Below, piece by piece: positions 24,715 to 35,060 of a stretch of DNA of 64,000 nt. The notes under the pieces are model-generated. The model was not told the DNA's origin, did no database searches, and saw only the letters and a list, made by a program, of their open reading frames with translations. Numbering within the stretch: position 1 is the stretch's first letter; every line of letters starts with the position of its first letter. This DNA is from Artemia franciscana (taxonomy: Eukaryota; Arthropoda; Branchiopoda; Anostraca; Artemiidae): contig NC_088868.1 in NCBI RefSeq assembly GCF_032884065.1, positions 37,192,867-37,256,866 of the forward strand, in the 5' to 3' direction. A program made the position numbers and the translations under genes.

Positions 24715-25075
24715 TTTAAGTTCAGCTTAATTGTGCCTGTTTCATGTAATCTAACAGAAGGATGATGTTTATTATATAGTTATTGACACTCCGAGGTTTG
24801 TCTATGTGCCATGCCACTGAAATATGATAGTGTTGCCTTAGTCGAACTATGTCCACCTGAATTAACTATAGCGCCATCTTTTTTTGGCACAAATTTTAAG
24901 TTTAGCTTAAATGTGCCTGTTTCAGGCAATATGACGAAAGAATAATGTTTATTATATAGTTATTGAAACTATTAAGCTAGTTTATTGTGTGTGCCATGCC
25001 ATTCAAATACGATAAAGAAGCCTTATTTGGACTGCATTCACCTGAGTTAACTGTGGCGACATCTTTTTTTGCAAA
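24715..25075 (+). repeat. Approximately 175-bp tandem duplication in the non-LTR leader (right arm)
   Basis: The first unit is at about 24,718-24,885, the second at about 24,895-25,070. The second unit contains the start of the ORF1-like frame (CAMPFKYDKEALFGL). The first unit encodes a related but diverged CAMPLKYDSVALVEL, so the duplicated segment includes the beginning of a coding region. The copies differ at many sites, so the duplication predates the giant palindrome. Confidence 0.7.
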
Positions 25076-25894
25076 ACTCGTAGCATTAAATTTGCTCGGA
25101 AGAACACCAAATGACAGACCACTGCCCCAAGAGCTCTTGTCTAACCGTAAGAAGCGGAAACGATTCAGCAAGCGTGGCGGCAAACGAGGTCAGCTGATGA
25201 TCCTAGTTATCATTTCAATAAGATCAACCAGTTTTGCATTAAAACCTCACCCCATAAACGTATCCTTGTCAAGATAGACTGCTCTACAAATGCCAATATG
25301 CCATCTCTTATTCCTTTCAATCAGGCTCCAATTTTTTCGACTAGTAGTGATCAGCTTCCCCCCTTATTAAGGTCAGTGACTTTTAATTCCAAAAATAGAA
25401 TGCCGGATTTTCTCGTTATAAACTGCCTGTCATTATGTAACAAAATGGAAGAATTTGAGGTTATTTTCTGTCAAAATAGTATCCCAGTTATTGCAGTTAC
25501 AGAAACGTGGAATCTTGATAGGTTATAAGGTCAAATGGCAGGCTACAAAATTTTGCTGAGCACACGTGCTGATCGAGGTTAGCATAGACTAGGTGGAGGT
25601 GTTGCCTTGTACATACGGAAAGACATCCCCTGTAAATTATTACATGAATTATTTGATCGAGCTCATAAAGTAATCTGGGCTATTTGCAAACTAAAATCTC
25701 TTCCTTGTTGCTTTTCTTGTATTGAAGTCGCTTCAGTATATTACCCGGAAAGTGCCAAAAACCAGGGTGACTTGTGTCTTGTATTGATCCTGCCGTTGAA
25801 ACATGTATGCACCGTCTTAGGTAATTCAAAACCGTGGCTAAGTAAGGCCGTACTCAAACATGGTTTTGGCAGAGAATTAATTAATGTCATATAG
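24987..25894 (+). pseudogene. Non-LTR retrotransposon 5' fragment with truncated endonuclease (right-arm copy)
   Basis: The first frame (24,987-25,277) ends in a basic RKKRKRFSKRGGKRGQ tract and SFALKPHPINVSL. The next (25,298-25,528) has FLVINCLSLCNKMEEFE and IPVIAVTETWN, the Asn and catalytic Glu motifs of a retrotransposon AP-like endonuclease. A third (25,607-25,894) has the GGGVALYIRKDIPCKLL block and SVYYPES, then runs into unrelated text with no GDFN or SDH motif. Stops separate all three. It is a 5' piece of an element whose RT is missing, cut off just before the A-block hairpin at 25,905. It is not closely similar to the element at 3.8-8.4 kb. Confidence 0.75.
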
Positions 25895-25911
25895 AGCTTA
25901 TCAAACAGTTC

Positions 25912-25931
25912 GTGGTAACGAACTGTAGTAA
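25912..25931. repeat. Terminal hairpin of the A block
   Basis: cagttcg, a 6-base loop and cgaactg form a perfect 7-bp stem. The same hairpin ends other A-block copies at about 17,365-17,384, 38,477-38,498 (one base off) and 40,074-40,097, each followed by ttga on its outer side. Confidence 0.7.
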
Positions 25932-26863
25932 GGAGCGACCCGGCTCAATAGTAACCAAAACTCTAAAAAATTGAATTTTGATATCAATAGCTACATCAAA
26001 AGAATCGCATTTTAATGCTGATTTCAAATATATAAGTTTTAACAAGTTTAGTGTTACCCATCAAAAGTTACGAGCCTGAGAAAATTTGCCTTATTTAGGA
26101 AAATAGGGGGAAACACCCCCTAAAAGTCGTAGGATCTTAACGAAAATGACACCATCAGATTCAGCGTATCAGAGAACCCTACTGTAGAAGTTTCAAGCTC
26201 TTATCTACAAAAATGTGGAATTTTCTATTTTTTGCCAAAAGACAAATCACGGGTGCGTGTTTATTTGTTTGTTTTTTTTTTTGTTTTTTTTTTTTTTCTT
26301 TTCCCCAGGGGTCATCGTATCGACCAAGTGGTCCTAGAATGTTGCAAGAGGGCTCATTCTAACGGAAATGAAAAGTTCTAGTGCCCTTTTTAAGTGACCA
26401 AAAAAATTGGAGGGCATCTAGGCCCCCTCCCACGCTCATTTTTTTCCCAAAGTCAACGGATCAAAATTTTGAGATAGCCATTTTGTTCAACATAGTCGAA
26501 AACCATAAAAACTATGTCTTTGGGGATGACTTACTCCCCCACAATCCCTGGGGGAGGGGCTGCAAGTTACAAACTTTGACCAGTGTTTACATATAGTAAT
26601 CGTTATTGGGAAGTGTACAGACGTTTTCAGGGGGATTTTATTTTGCTTGGGGGTGGGGCTGAGGAGAGGGGGCTATGTTGGAGGATCTTTCCTTGGAGGA
26701 ATCTGTCATGGGGAAAGAAAAATTCAATGAAAAGGGCGCAGGATTCTCAAGCATTACTATAAGAAAACAATGAAAAATAAACATGAAAACGTTTTTTCAA
26801 ATGAAAGGAAGAAGTAGCATTGAAACTTAAAACGAACAGAGATTATTCCGCATATGAGGGGTT

Positions 26864-26941
26864 CTAAAAATACTTTAGCATAAAGAGTGAGGTATTTAGG
26901 AGGAGATAAATACCTTGCTCTTTATGCTAAAGTATTTTTAG
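26864..26941. repeat. Internal palindrome with the cttta-gcgtaaag-type motif
   Basis: The 35-base arms (26,864-26,898 and 26,907-26,941) pair with two mismatches around an 8-base loop. The core is tactttagcataaagag. It corresponds to the second palindrome of copies 2 and 3. Confidence 0.85.
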
Positions 26942-27360
26942 TAATTTAAACTATTTATTCTACGGCCTTTCTGATTCAGGGGTCATTCTTAAAGAATTGG
27001 GACAAAACTTACGATTTAGTGTAAAGAGCGAGGTATTAACGAGGGTACAAACCCCCTCGTATACATATTAAAAATATAAGTTTATGAAAGTTTGTTACGT
27101 AAGTTAATTGTTAAGTTACGTATATTTTTTACTAATAAAAACGTTCGTTAAATATTAAAAGTTCTAGTTGCCTTTTTAAGTAACCGAAAAATTGGAGGGC
27201 AACTAGGCCTCCTTCTCCACCCCTTATTTCTCAAAATCGTCTGATCAAAACTAAGAGAAAGCCATTTAGCAAAGAAAAAAGAATTATTATACAAATTTCA
27301 TTTTAATAATTTATGTGCGGAGAGCCAAAACCAAACATGCATTAATTCAAAAACGTTCAG

Positions 27361-27666
27361 AAATTAAATAAAAAAAAAATAATTTTTTTAGCTGAAAGTA
27401 AGGAGTGACATTAAAACTTAAAACGAACAGAAATTACTCCGTATATGAAATGAGTTGTCCCCTCCGCAATCCCTCGCTCTTTACGCTAAAGTTTGACTCT
27501 TTGCCACAATTCTACTTTTTTTAAAAAATTAAAAGCTTTAGCGTAAAGAGCGAGGGATTGCGGAGGGGACAACTCATTTCATATACGGAGTAATTTCTGT
27601 TCGTTTTAAGTTTTAATATCGCTCCTTACTTTCAGCTAAAAAAATTATTTTTTTTTTATTTAATTT
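27361..27666. repeat. Long-armed palindrome (about 131-bp arms)
   Basis: The arms 27,361-27,491 and 27,536-27,666 are close to perfect reverse complements with a 44-base loop. They contain aggagtgacattaaaactt, ccgtatatgaaatgag and ccctcgctctttacgctaaag. By itself it looks like a long-terminal-inverted-repeat MITE. It sits at the 5' end of the composite element. Confidence 0.9.
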
Positions 27667-30164
27667 TAAATTGAATTGAAGGAAAATATCAAATGCCAGA
27701 AGAAGTTAAGCAGCAGACAAAGTATCAACATTTACTTGTATATGTCCTAGCAGTAGCAAAAAACAATGAAAACGATAATGAAATAAAAAGGATTCGTTAA
27801 GTGGGTGGTAGCTTCCTTACAATTTTACTGCCTATCATTGTAGGACTTGTAAACCGTTTTATATTGATGGCCAAGCCCTACAAATTTACTCATTCACTAA
27901 CAATGAGACACTCAACGAAAACGTTGAGAGACCATTGAATGTGAATATCAAAGATTAAAAGAAAGATATGACTCAAAATTTAATTTAAATAATTTCTTAA
28001 AATATTAGCACAACAAGTGACAATGAAGATAAGTTGACAGATTGGAGGGGGTACTCATGTAAAGGCCTCTTAATATCACTGTATCATCCTCACGACCTGT
28101 TAGGACGCAAAAGGACAGTGGACACTTCACTAAGTGTTTACGGTCAAAATAGTTGAAGTTTTGAACATGTTTATGAGAATATCGGTGAAGTGGGAAGCTT
28201 AAGTTCATCCACCACACTTACTCAAGTCATGTGACTTGAAAAGAAGCTGGTGGCAGAGTATTTACGGAATATATCAAATTGTATTTACAGTAGTATTTAC
28301 AGAATGAACCCCACATCATATTCAAAGAGTTCGTGGTAGCCACTATCGAAATCTAAAGCCTTTTTCCTATTGCAAATATTACGAGCAGATCTTTTGACTC
28401 TAGAAGTTGGGCAAATATTCACTTAAAAAATATCAGTGTAGCATAAATAGTTACCCCTTTAAAATTCCTTAGTAGTTAGATTGATTGAAAACTGTAACAA
28501 ACTGAGAAATATATTCTTTTCTTATTCAACTTTAATTTGAATATTATTTGATTTTCTTTTGATTGACTTCAATTGCATTGTCTTTTTTCAATCAAAGTTA
28601 TAGAGGAATAAGTTTGGAAAGAAAGTGATGGGGCATTTACTGTTAATATTCATAGCTTTTCACTAGTCATGAATAACATTAACAGCTCTCTAAGAGTATT
28701 ATTATGGTAAGACGAGAGAGGCCAAACAGTTACAATCTATCGCTAGACCATTGTATTCTTCTTTGAAAACAACTTTGATAAACTGTCTCTTTGTATTATT
28801 GGAATACTTTCTTAACATAGGGATTGACAAATTCACTTCTTGAATCCATTTAAATCTTATTATAACATTTGCTTTTCAAAAAACGTTTCTAAAGCTAAAC
28901 AAACTTCTTCATTTTTCTTCGATTGCAGATGAATAACAAACCGATAGCAACTAAAGACAATAATTGAAGGTAAAATATACGTTTTTAGTCCATTGTCATG
29001 GCTTTGAATCTCGTCTGAAGTCAAAAGACAAGCTTGCATAATTTACAAGGGGAGAAATCTGTAATTTTTAGTAGTGACTACTACAAGTCCTGTGATTTTG
29101 ATGAAGATAATAACATACTTCATCCTGAAGATATTGTCTTTCTAGAAACTATTGTAGTGCCTTAACTTGAGCTAGTTTCCTAGAGGAGCTTATATTTCCC
29201 ACTTCACCAGTGTTTTCGTAAATATGTTTCAACATATCAACCATTTTGAACACAAACTCGTTCCGATATGCCTGCTACCCAGCTGCACACTGGTTGTGTG
29301 TAGAATATCATATGAAGACGCTTATATTTGTTCCTACCTCCCAGTGTCGTCATAAATTTTTTTATAGTGTATTCATATATCTGTTAACAAATTCCACAAC
29401 TAATGTTGGAAATGCTAGTGTTTGCCAAAATTCATTTAAAACCTTCATCATCTGTTTTTAACGCAAAATTGTGTTCTGTTGCATGTTCCTTTACACCTTT
29501 TAAAATATTTCTAAAGGCAAGGATGGTTTTCGGTAATGATTAGAAAGTTTAACTAGTACAAGAGATGGTGTTGATTGTCAAAGGATGGAGGCCTTTGACA
29601 ATTCATAACCAAACACTAAATCGAATTAAAAAGATTGTAAATGTTACTTAAATTACAATTTTTCCCTTTAACCAGCTATTTTAACTTGTTAGGTTTCTAC
29701 GATATAGGTCAAAAGCCTGTGACTTTGCTTACGATTAGACTATGGCAATAAGTCTTACTTCTGGAAAAAACTTGGGCCCCTCGTAGGCTTTGTATATTCT
29801 TTTATTTTTTGTTGTTATTTACAGTGGTGGCAGCAATGTTTTTGATGTAAGCGTAGTGCTTATCTTGTATTTAATAATTTTTTTTGTCAATGAAAATCAA
29901 ATTTGTTGGCTTCTCTCGATAATGAATTTGCCTCTCTTCCTGGCAAAGCACATTTTTAACCAAATCAGTTTTTGATCGTCGGTACTCCCATTGCTGAAAT
30001 TGTAATAAAAGCGATCCTTTGAAGAAAGAGTGAGTTCTATTTGACTCTACTTTTAGGTTTCGGCCTTTTTTCTTTATTTAGACTACTAAGGAAAACTTTT
30101 TAGAGCTCCTTAAATAACTGGTAGTCAAAGTGTAAATAAGCTTCCACCGCTTGGATAAGACGCT
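27667..30164 (+). other. Intron 1 segment, no gene recognised
   Basis: AT-rich. About 27,683-27,745 weakly resembles the loop of the palindrome (gcca/tcaga...gttaagcag...acaaag), suggesting a decayed unit X fragment. About 28,136-28,204 and 29,193-29,262 are diverged inverted copies of each other (tcccacttcaccg, then ataaa.atgttcaa). The small frames at 28,005-28,217, 29,246-29,461 and 29,790-29,975 lack motifs. Confidence 0.45.
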
Positions 30165-31483
30165 TTATTTTATTTTTAGACTATTTTTTCTCCTCTTGTT
30201 TACTGCCAGGGAACGAACAATGGATAAATATTATTTTGTTATCTGCTGAACTGGATCTGTCATTAGTGCTTTGCCTTTGGTTAAATTTTAACAGAGTTTT
30301 GAAATGAAATTGACATATTCATTGTTGATGCCATACTTTAATATTTCTTTCCAAACTGTATGTTTTAAATTACATAGGATGGCAAACAATTATATATTTT
30401 TTTTATAATTTTTCACTGTCATAATGTCTACTAACGGTCTTTTTTCTTCAATTCTATTGCAATTAGAACACTTGTTTTCTTTAGAGGTGGGTTATAAACA
30501 AATTATTTTTTATCCCGGATTTCAATCAGGAGAAAATTTGGGCGTTGACACTGATTTCTGTTTATTTCAAGTTCAATAAAAGGAAATTAAACTTGAACTG
30601 GAACACCCATGACAAACTTAATAAGAACCTAAAAAGTAACTGGAGCTGAGCAATTAGTGCTGTAAAATTGCAGTGTTAATGATGAGCGCTAATATTATCA
30701 AGATCACTGGATTTAGACTTAAGTTTAAGCATACAATTAACAATACTTTTAGTTCACACAGGAACAACATGAGGTTGCAAGCCTGTAGGTTTTAAAATTT
30801 AGAAACTAAGTACTGAAAATAATATAAAATACCCTACTCAACTTTACAAGAAATAATTTTATTACGCTTTTACCAACACGAACCTGGGCTAATATCACTG
30901 GTCCTTAATGAATCAAATTTAGACGTATTAATGACATCTTTCTATTGTACTGCCCTTTACGCAAATCAGCACTATTATAACCAACCAAACGAATATAACG
31001 TATAAACTCCAATTTTGTCTTACTTTTATATTAAAACTTGGCCTCAAAATGGCCACCAGCCGTCAATCCAAATGAGAAGCCTGATCTTAGCATGAGTTTT
31101 GGCGGATTCTACAGTGGGTCTCCTTTCTCGATTAGACTAAAAGTTTTAATTTTAACATGGAAAAGGGGAAAACCATATTCTCAGCTTTTTTTATGAACTG
31201 AACTAAGCGAAAATATCAAGCTTTTAGTTACTCTCTTTCTTTTGGCGAAGAAGATATTAATAACAGAGTCCTGGTTGAACTTCCCTGAAGTAAAAGTGCT
31301 AGAACTATTTTGATAAAATACTTTTTGTTTTGAAGACTCCATTTTGATGTGAGTTCTTTTGTGTTCTTTTTTCTCTCTTTTATTTGTTTTGCTGAAGACG
31401 GCCCTTGGATATAGGGTTAAAATATTCATTTAAAGTTGCATTCCACTGTCTTGATAAGGCTGGCGGTACTTTCAATATGGGGA

Positions 31484-31846
31484 CTAGTATATAGAATGGA
31501 TAAGTGATCGCAAACTCAAATCATAAGCTGCTACCTTTTCTTTCATGAAGCAGAGAGTACAACTTAGATCACAAATTTTGGAAGGAGATTTGTGATAAGA
31601 AACATCAGGAATAACAGGCATTTCAGTGGGTGAAATAAATACATACGTCAGCACTATTAACTCCTCCTTTTCAAACTTCCTAAGGAAATAAATCAAGTCT
31701 TTCGCATACAAAATGGAGAAATAATCACTCTGTCTCCTTTGAGCTGTTTTGCTACCAGGGTTAATTATCTGCCCATAAATCAACTTTAGCATTTCTGAGA
31801 ATATTTTCAGGAAAAACTCTACTACATAACCAATAATAATTTTTAG
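31484..31846 (-). CDS. Unrecognised open frame inside unit X (third copy)
   Basis: The minus-strand frame, extended upstream of its ATG to about 31,846, reads through IFSEMLKLIYGQ, GSKTAQRRQSDYFSILYA, DLIYFLRKFEKEELIVLTY and FISP, to LCFMKEKVAAYDLSL and SLIHSIY. In both palindrome arms (20,470-20,795 plus; mirror about 22,500-22,825 minus) the same frame is alignable for over 90 codons but has a TGA where this copy has TGT. Many differences change amino acids, so purifying selection is not evident. It may be an old exon or element ORF. I do not recognise the protein family. Confidence 0.3.
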   Translation of the reverse strand, partial: LKIIIGYVVEFFLKIFSEMLKLIYGQIINPGSKTAQRRQSDYFSILYAKDLIYFLRKFEKEELIVLTYVFISPTEMPVIPDVSYHKSPSKICDLSCTLCFMKEKVAAYDLSLRSLIHSIY

Positions 31847-32029
31847 TCAATCTCCAATCGAATGTTAAGTTGAATAAAGTTAAAAATTGCTGAATGCGCG
31901 AACATTATTATTTTTGCTTACCTCAGCTGAAAAATAGTCTAAGTCCAAAACATAATCAAAATAAATCAATATTACAGCTAAAAGCGTTCATTCAAAATAT
32001 TATTTAAATCATTAAAACCAGTTATAAAG

Positions 32030-33320
32030 TCCGTATATATGTGCATTGTCAATATCTTGATATTTACAAAATTAATCCGCCTAAAAATTGAACCATCTTA
32101 CACTGGTCAGATGCCAAATGAACACTGTTAATCTCTAATGTTTAACTTTAATTTAGCCATTGAGTACACTTTTTGCCTGATTAGGCAGGAATACAAAACT
32201 CTAAACAATATAAAGTTATCCATTGGTCTTTTTCACAATATCAGTCTATTTAAACGAAAAAAAAAGCTTCAACTAAAAGGATAATACAAAACGAGTTTCC
32301 TGCTGGGAGGTCTGGAAGTTGAAACCCCTCCATGGAGGCACGGTGACAGCAGCAACGGCCAGACTAAGCCTTTGGACCTGCAAGAACTTAATCGAAAATT
32401 AAGCCACTTGAAGTTTTTGATTCTAAATATCAAAATTTATTAGGGGTCTGCTGTTTCACCAGCTCAAGATATATGAACTTGTCTTAACTGATATAGTCCA
32501 TCAGAGATCTAATGTATTCACTATTAACTAAATCGTGCGGTAAATTATCAGTTTTATTTTTCAAAAAAGCTGATCTTCATCTAGATTAAACCTGGGTATT
32601 CTTCCTCCCTTGGCTATAAATGCCTTAACACATTGTAATAAAATGCAATTTTTTCTTATTTCCGGTGAATGGGGAGAATTAAATTAAAGAGTAAGTTATG
32701 TTTTAATTTAATCTTGATACAGAAGGTTGGAGAAACTAGACATTTGTCACAAAGGATCCATAAGAATAAGAAATTTCATATGTCTTCAATCTGTATCCAA
32801 GAAAAAAAAATACGATTTGTATCCTAGCAAAGGAATTAGCAACTGTCTTTTGCCTCTGTTGGCATGACACTTTAATATGTTTTCAATCGGATATATACCT
32901 TTATCGTTGATGAATCTTTGAACTTCATAATTATAATTTCCAACAAAATCTCTTCATCTTTGGTATATGGTAGATGATGTCTAGCAGCTTTATTCTATAA
33001 GATTTTTGACATTTCAAAAATAACAGTGGACCATAAATAGGTAACCTTTTCAAAAGTTTGAGAGTTACATTGATTCAGATCTATTACCAACAGAGAATCT
33101 CCTCATTTCTTTTGTGCCATTTTCATTCGAATATAATTTTAGAAAAATTTCATTTTTATCGTCTTTATTCTGATTGACCTAAAGCGGAATGAGTTTGGAA
33201 TGAGATTGATGGGTAAATTGATTGTAAATATTTGTATTTTTATCCAATTCATAAATAAAAGCATCAGTGTTCCAATGACGTATAATAAATAATCGTTTTT
33301 TCTTTTAACTGGAGTGAATC
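32030..33320. other. Segment unique to the third unit X copy
   Basis: Neither arm of the palindrome has this text. It includes a slightly GC-richer stretch (32,295-32,400: gctgggaggtctggaag and ggcacggtgacagcagcaac). No frame, tRNA-like head or terminal repeat was identified. Confidence 0.45.
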
Positions 33321-35060
33321 TGTATCTCCATTATAAGCTGGAAATTTTTTTCTTGACTGAGAATTGGCACCTACACACATTGTAATAAAATTATAACATG
33401 AAAATTTTTGAAATTGCCAGATTAGAGTTCCCTTTGGTAGTATTCACTAGGTTTAACCAGAACTGAAGAATAACAAAACGAATAATGGCAATTTATTAAG
33501 GTAAAAACACACCAAGAACATATTTTAATGACTGAAACAAAAAAATAAATATCGTTTCCTTTTCTTTTATGTAAAAGGCAATATGCCAGTCTATGCTGGT
33601 GAATTACTTGAAATTTGGATCGTCAATTATTCAAGCACAATTTTTGCTTAATAGGTAACAACGTCGCAAGGACTATAAGCGTTAAAACTCTTGCAAACTT
33701 TGCCAGAGGCAGACATTAAAATGTCTTCGTATTTGCTTTCCAATAGCTTATGAGTTCCAATAAGAGATTTTTATTCAATTTTTTGATCAGATCGGTGGGG
33801 TTTTTGGATGTTTGCTGCTTCAAAACCATTCGAAACCATCCATTTTAAAAGGACATGCTCTGCAACAATATTTTGTTATTTTTGGAGACCGTAAATAATA
33901 TTTTGTTTTGGAGTTGTTCAGTGCATACACCCATACTCTACTAATAAAATATTGCATGGAATCAAATAGTCCTTAGAACCTGTTTTGCCCATGCAAGAGA
34001 AAACAAAATCTTATATTGAGTCATTTACTTCTACTGGAATTTCACTTTCAATTTCTAAAAATTATTCTTGAGACCAACTATCCTCGACAACGGTATATTA
34101 CGAGAATTCTCAAAATAGAAAAATTGCAATCCCATTTTAAATACCACATGGAATTGCACAATCAGACATGGAAGAAAGTAGAGGGAGTTCCTATTTAGGA
34201 AATCCGCATACGAATTTTCGCCAGTAAGTCCAGTTTATTAGTCTACTGGATAAAACCCAAGGATCATTAGTCTCCTGATCCTTTTCAGAATGATTTGATT
34301 GATCAATTATCGAAGGAAAGTTTTTTCACTTAACGTTGAGGGGGAATTGTGATTATTGTATGGGTTAATGCCATTAAACATTAGTAAATCACACATTTAA
34401 TAATTCTTGAAAGGTTAGCTAAAGGAAGGTGAAACCATAAGAACCATTACTTTCTTCTAATTGACTAAACTCACTAAGGGATATGGGGAAGAACATAAAA
34501 TAATCAAAAAATGTATTCAGTCAACTGCAGTTTCCCATTTTCAGAATATTTCCCAATAAATCTAAGAAAAATAGTTTTTCCAATGATTTAGAAATGATTT
34601 TATACGATAAACTGCCCAATTCATGCCCGTGTAGTCGTATCATTGCTGGTAGTATGAGATTTAAATTATAGTTAGAATTGTCTTTGAAAACCAATAGAAA
34701 ATATTGTCGTTTAATATTTAAATTACATCACTAGAAGCTCACCTCCGACGGTTATCCAACGATGAATTAGGATGAATAGTATGATCATGATCACGTATCG
34801 TATCTTTCTTGCTGAGAATTTCTATCTGAAAGCTCAACAATCTAACCCCGATTCTAATGACTAGACCATCCATTAGTGAAATGGAAATTGGAGAGCATAT
34901 GCGTCACTACTTCAAAATTAATTTATTTGCTGTTGAACAGGTCTGGTTCAGGCTGCACACATGCATTCCTTACAGCCAAATTTCTCAACAGCCTCAGCCA
35001 TTTCATCTGTATTATACTAGTGTCTTTGGCCCCTGCAAAAGACCCTGCAACGGCTTCCTG

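Larger units (their letters stand above)
22106..26534 (+). repeat. Right arm of giant inverted duplication
   Basis: Reverse complement of the left arm. It contains unit X (22,106-about 24,700), the non-LTR 5' fragment (24,715-25,894) and an A block (25,905-26,534). The A block continues past the breakpoint into a full composite repeat ending near 27,666, so the breakpoint lies inside that older element on this side only. Frames at 23,513-23,698 and their mirror at 19,596-19,781 are short and unsupported. Confidence 0.93.
25905..27666 (-). mobile_element. Modular composite repeat with nested palindromes, copy 1
   Basis: Reading the minus strand, the order is a long palindrome (27,361-27,666), a spacer module, a second palindrome (26,864-26,941), a G-rich linker, the A block and a terminal hairpin at about 25,905-25,930. 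The same order is seen on the plus strand at 38,505-40,105 and 58,985-60,470. No coding capacity was seen, so it would be non-autonomous. The class is unknown: there is no clear terminal inverted repeat, and the end is a hairpin, CAGTTCG-TGGTAA-CGAACTG. The frame at 26,381-26,596 is a shadow. Confidence 0.75.
30165..35060 (+). repeat. Unit X, third copy (diverged, same orientation as the right arm)
   Basis: The sequence matches the loop (reverse complement of 21,191-22,105) at 30,165-31,080 and the right arm at 31,080-32,030 and 33,320-35,060. There are frequent substitutions and small indels. About 1.3 kb (32,030-33,320) has no counterpart in the other two copies, indicating an insertion here or a deletion there. 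Similarity ends near the ctgttgaacaggtct text at 34,930 and then fades. The flanking non-LTR fragment and A block of the palindrome arms are absent, so unit X is separable from them. Confidence 0.85.

Noticed and set aside
25905..27666. Composite repeat as a Helitron
   Set aside because: There is a terminal hairpin but no CTRR end, no 5' TC end was identified, and internal palindromes are not typical. Class left open.
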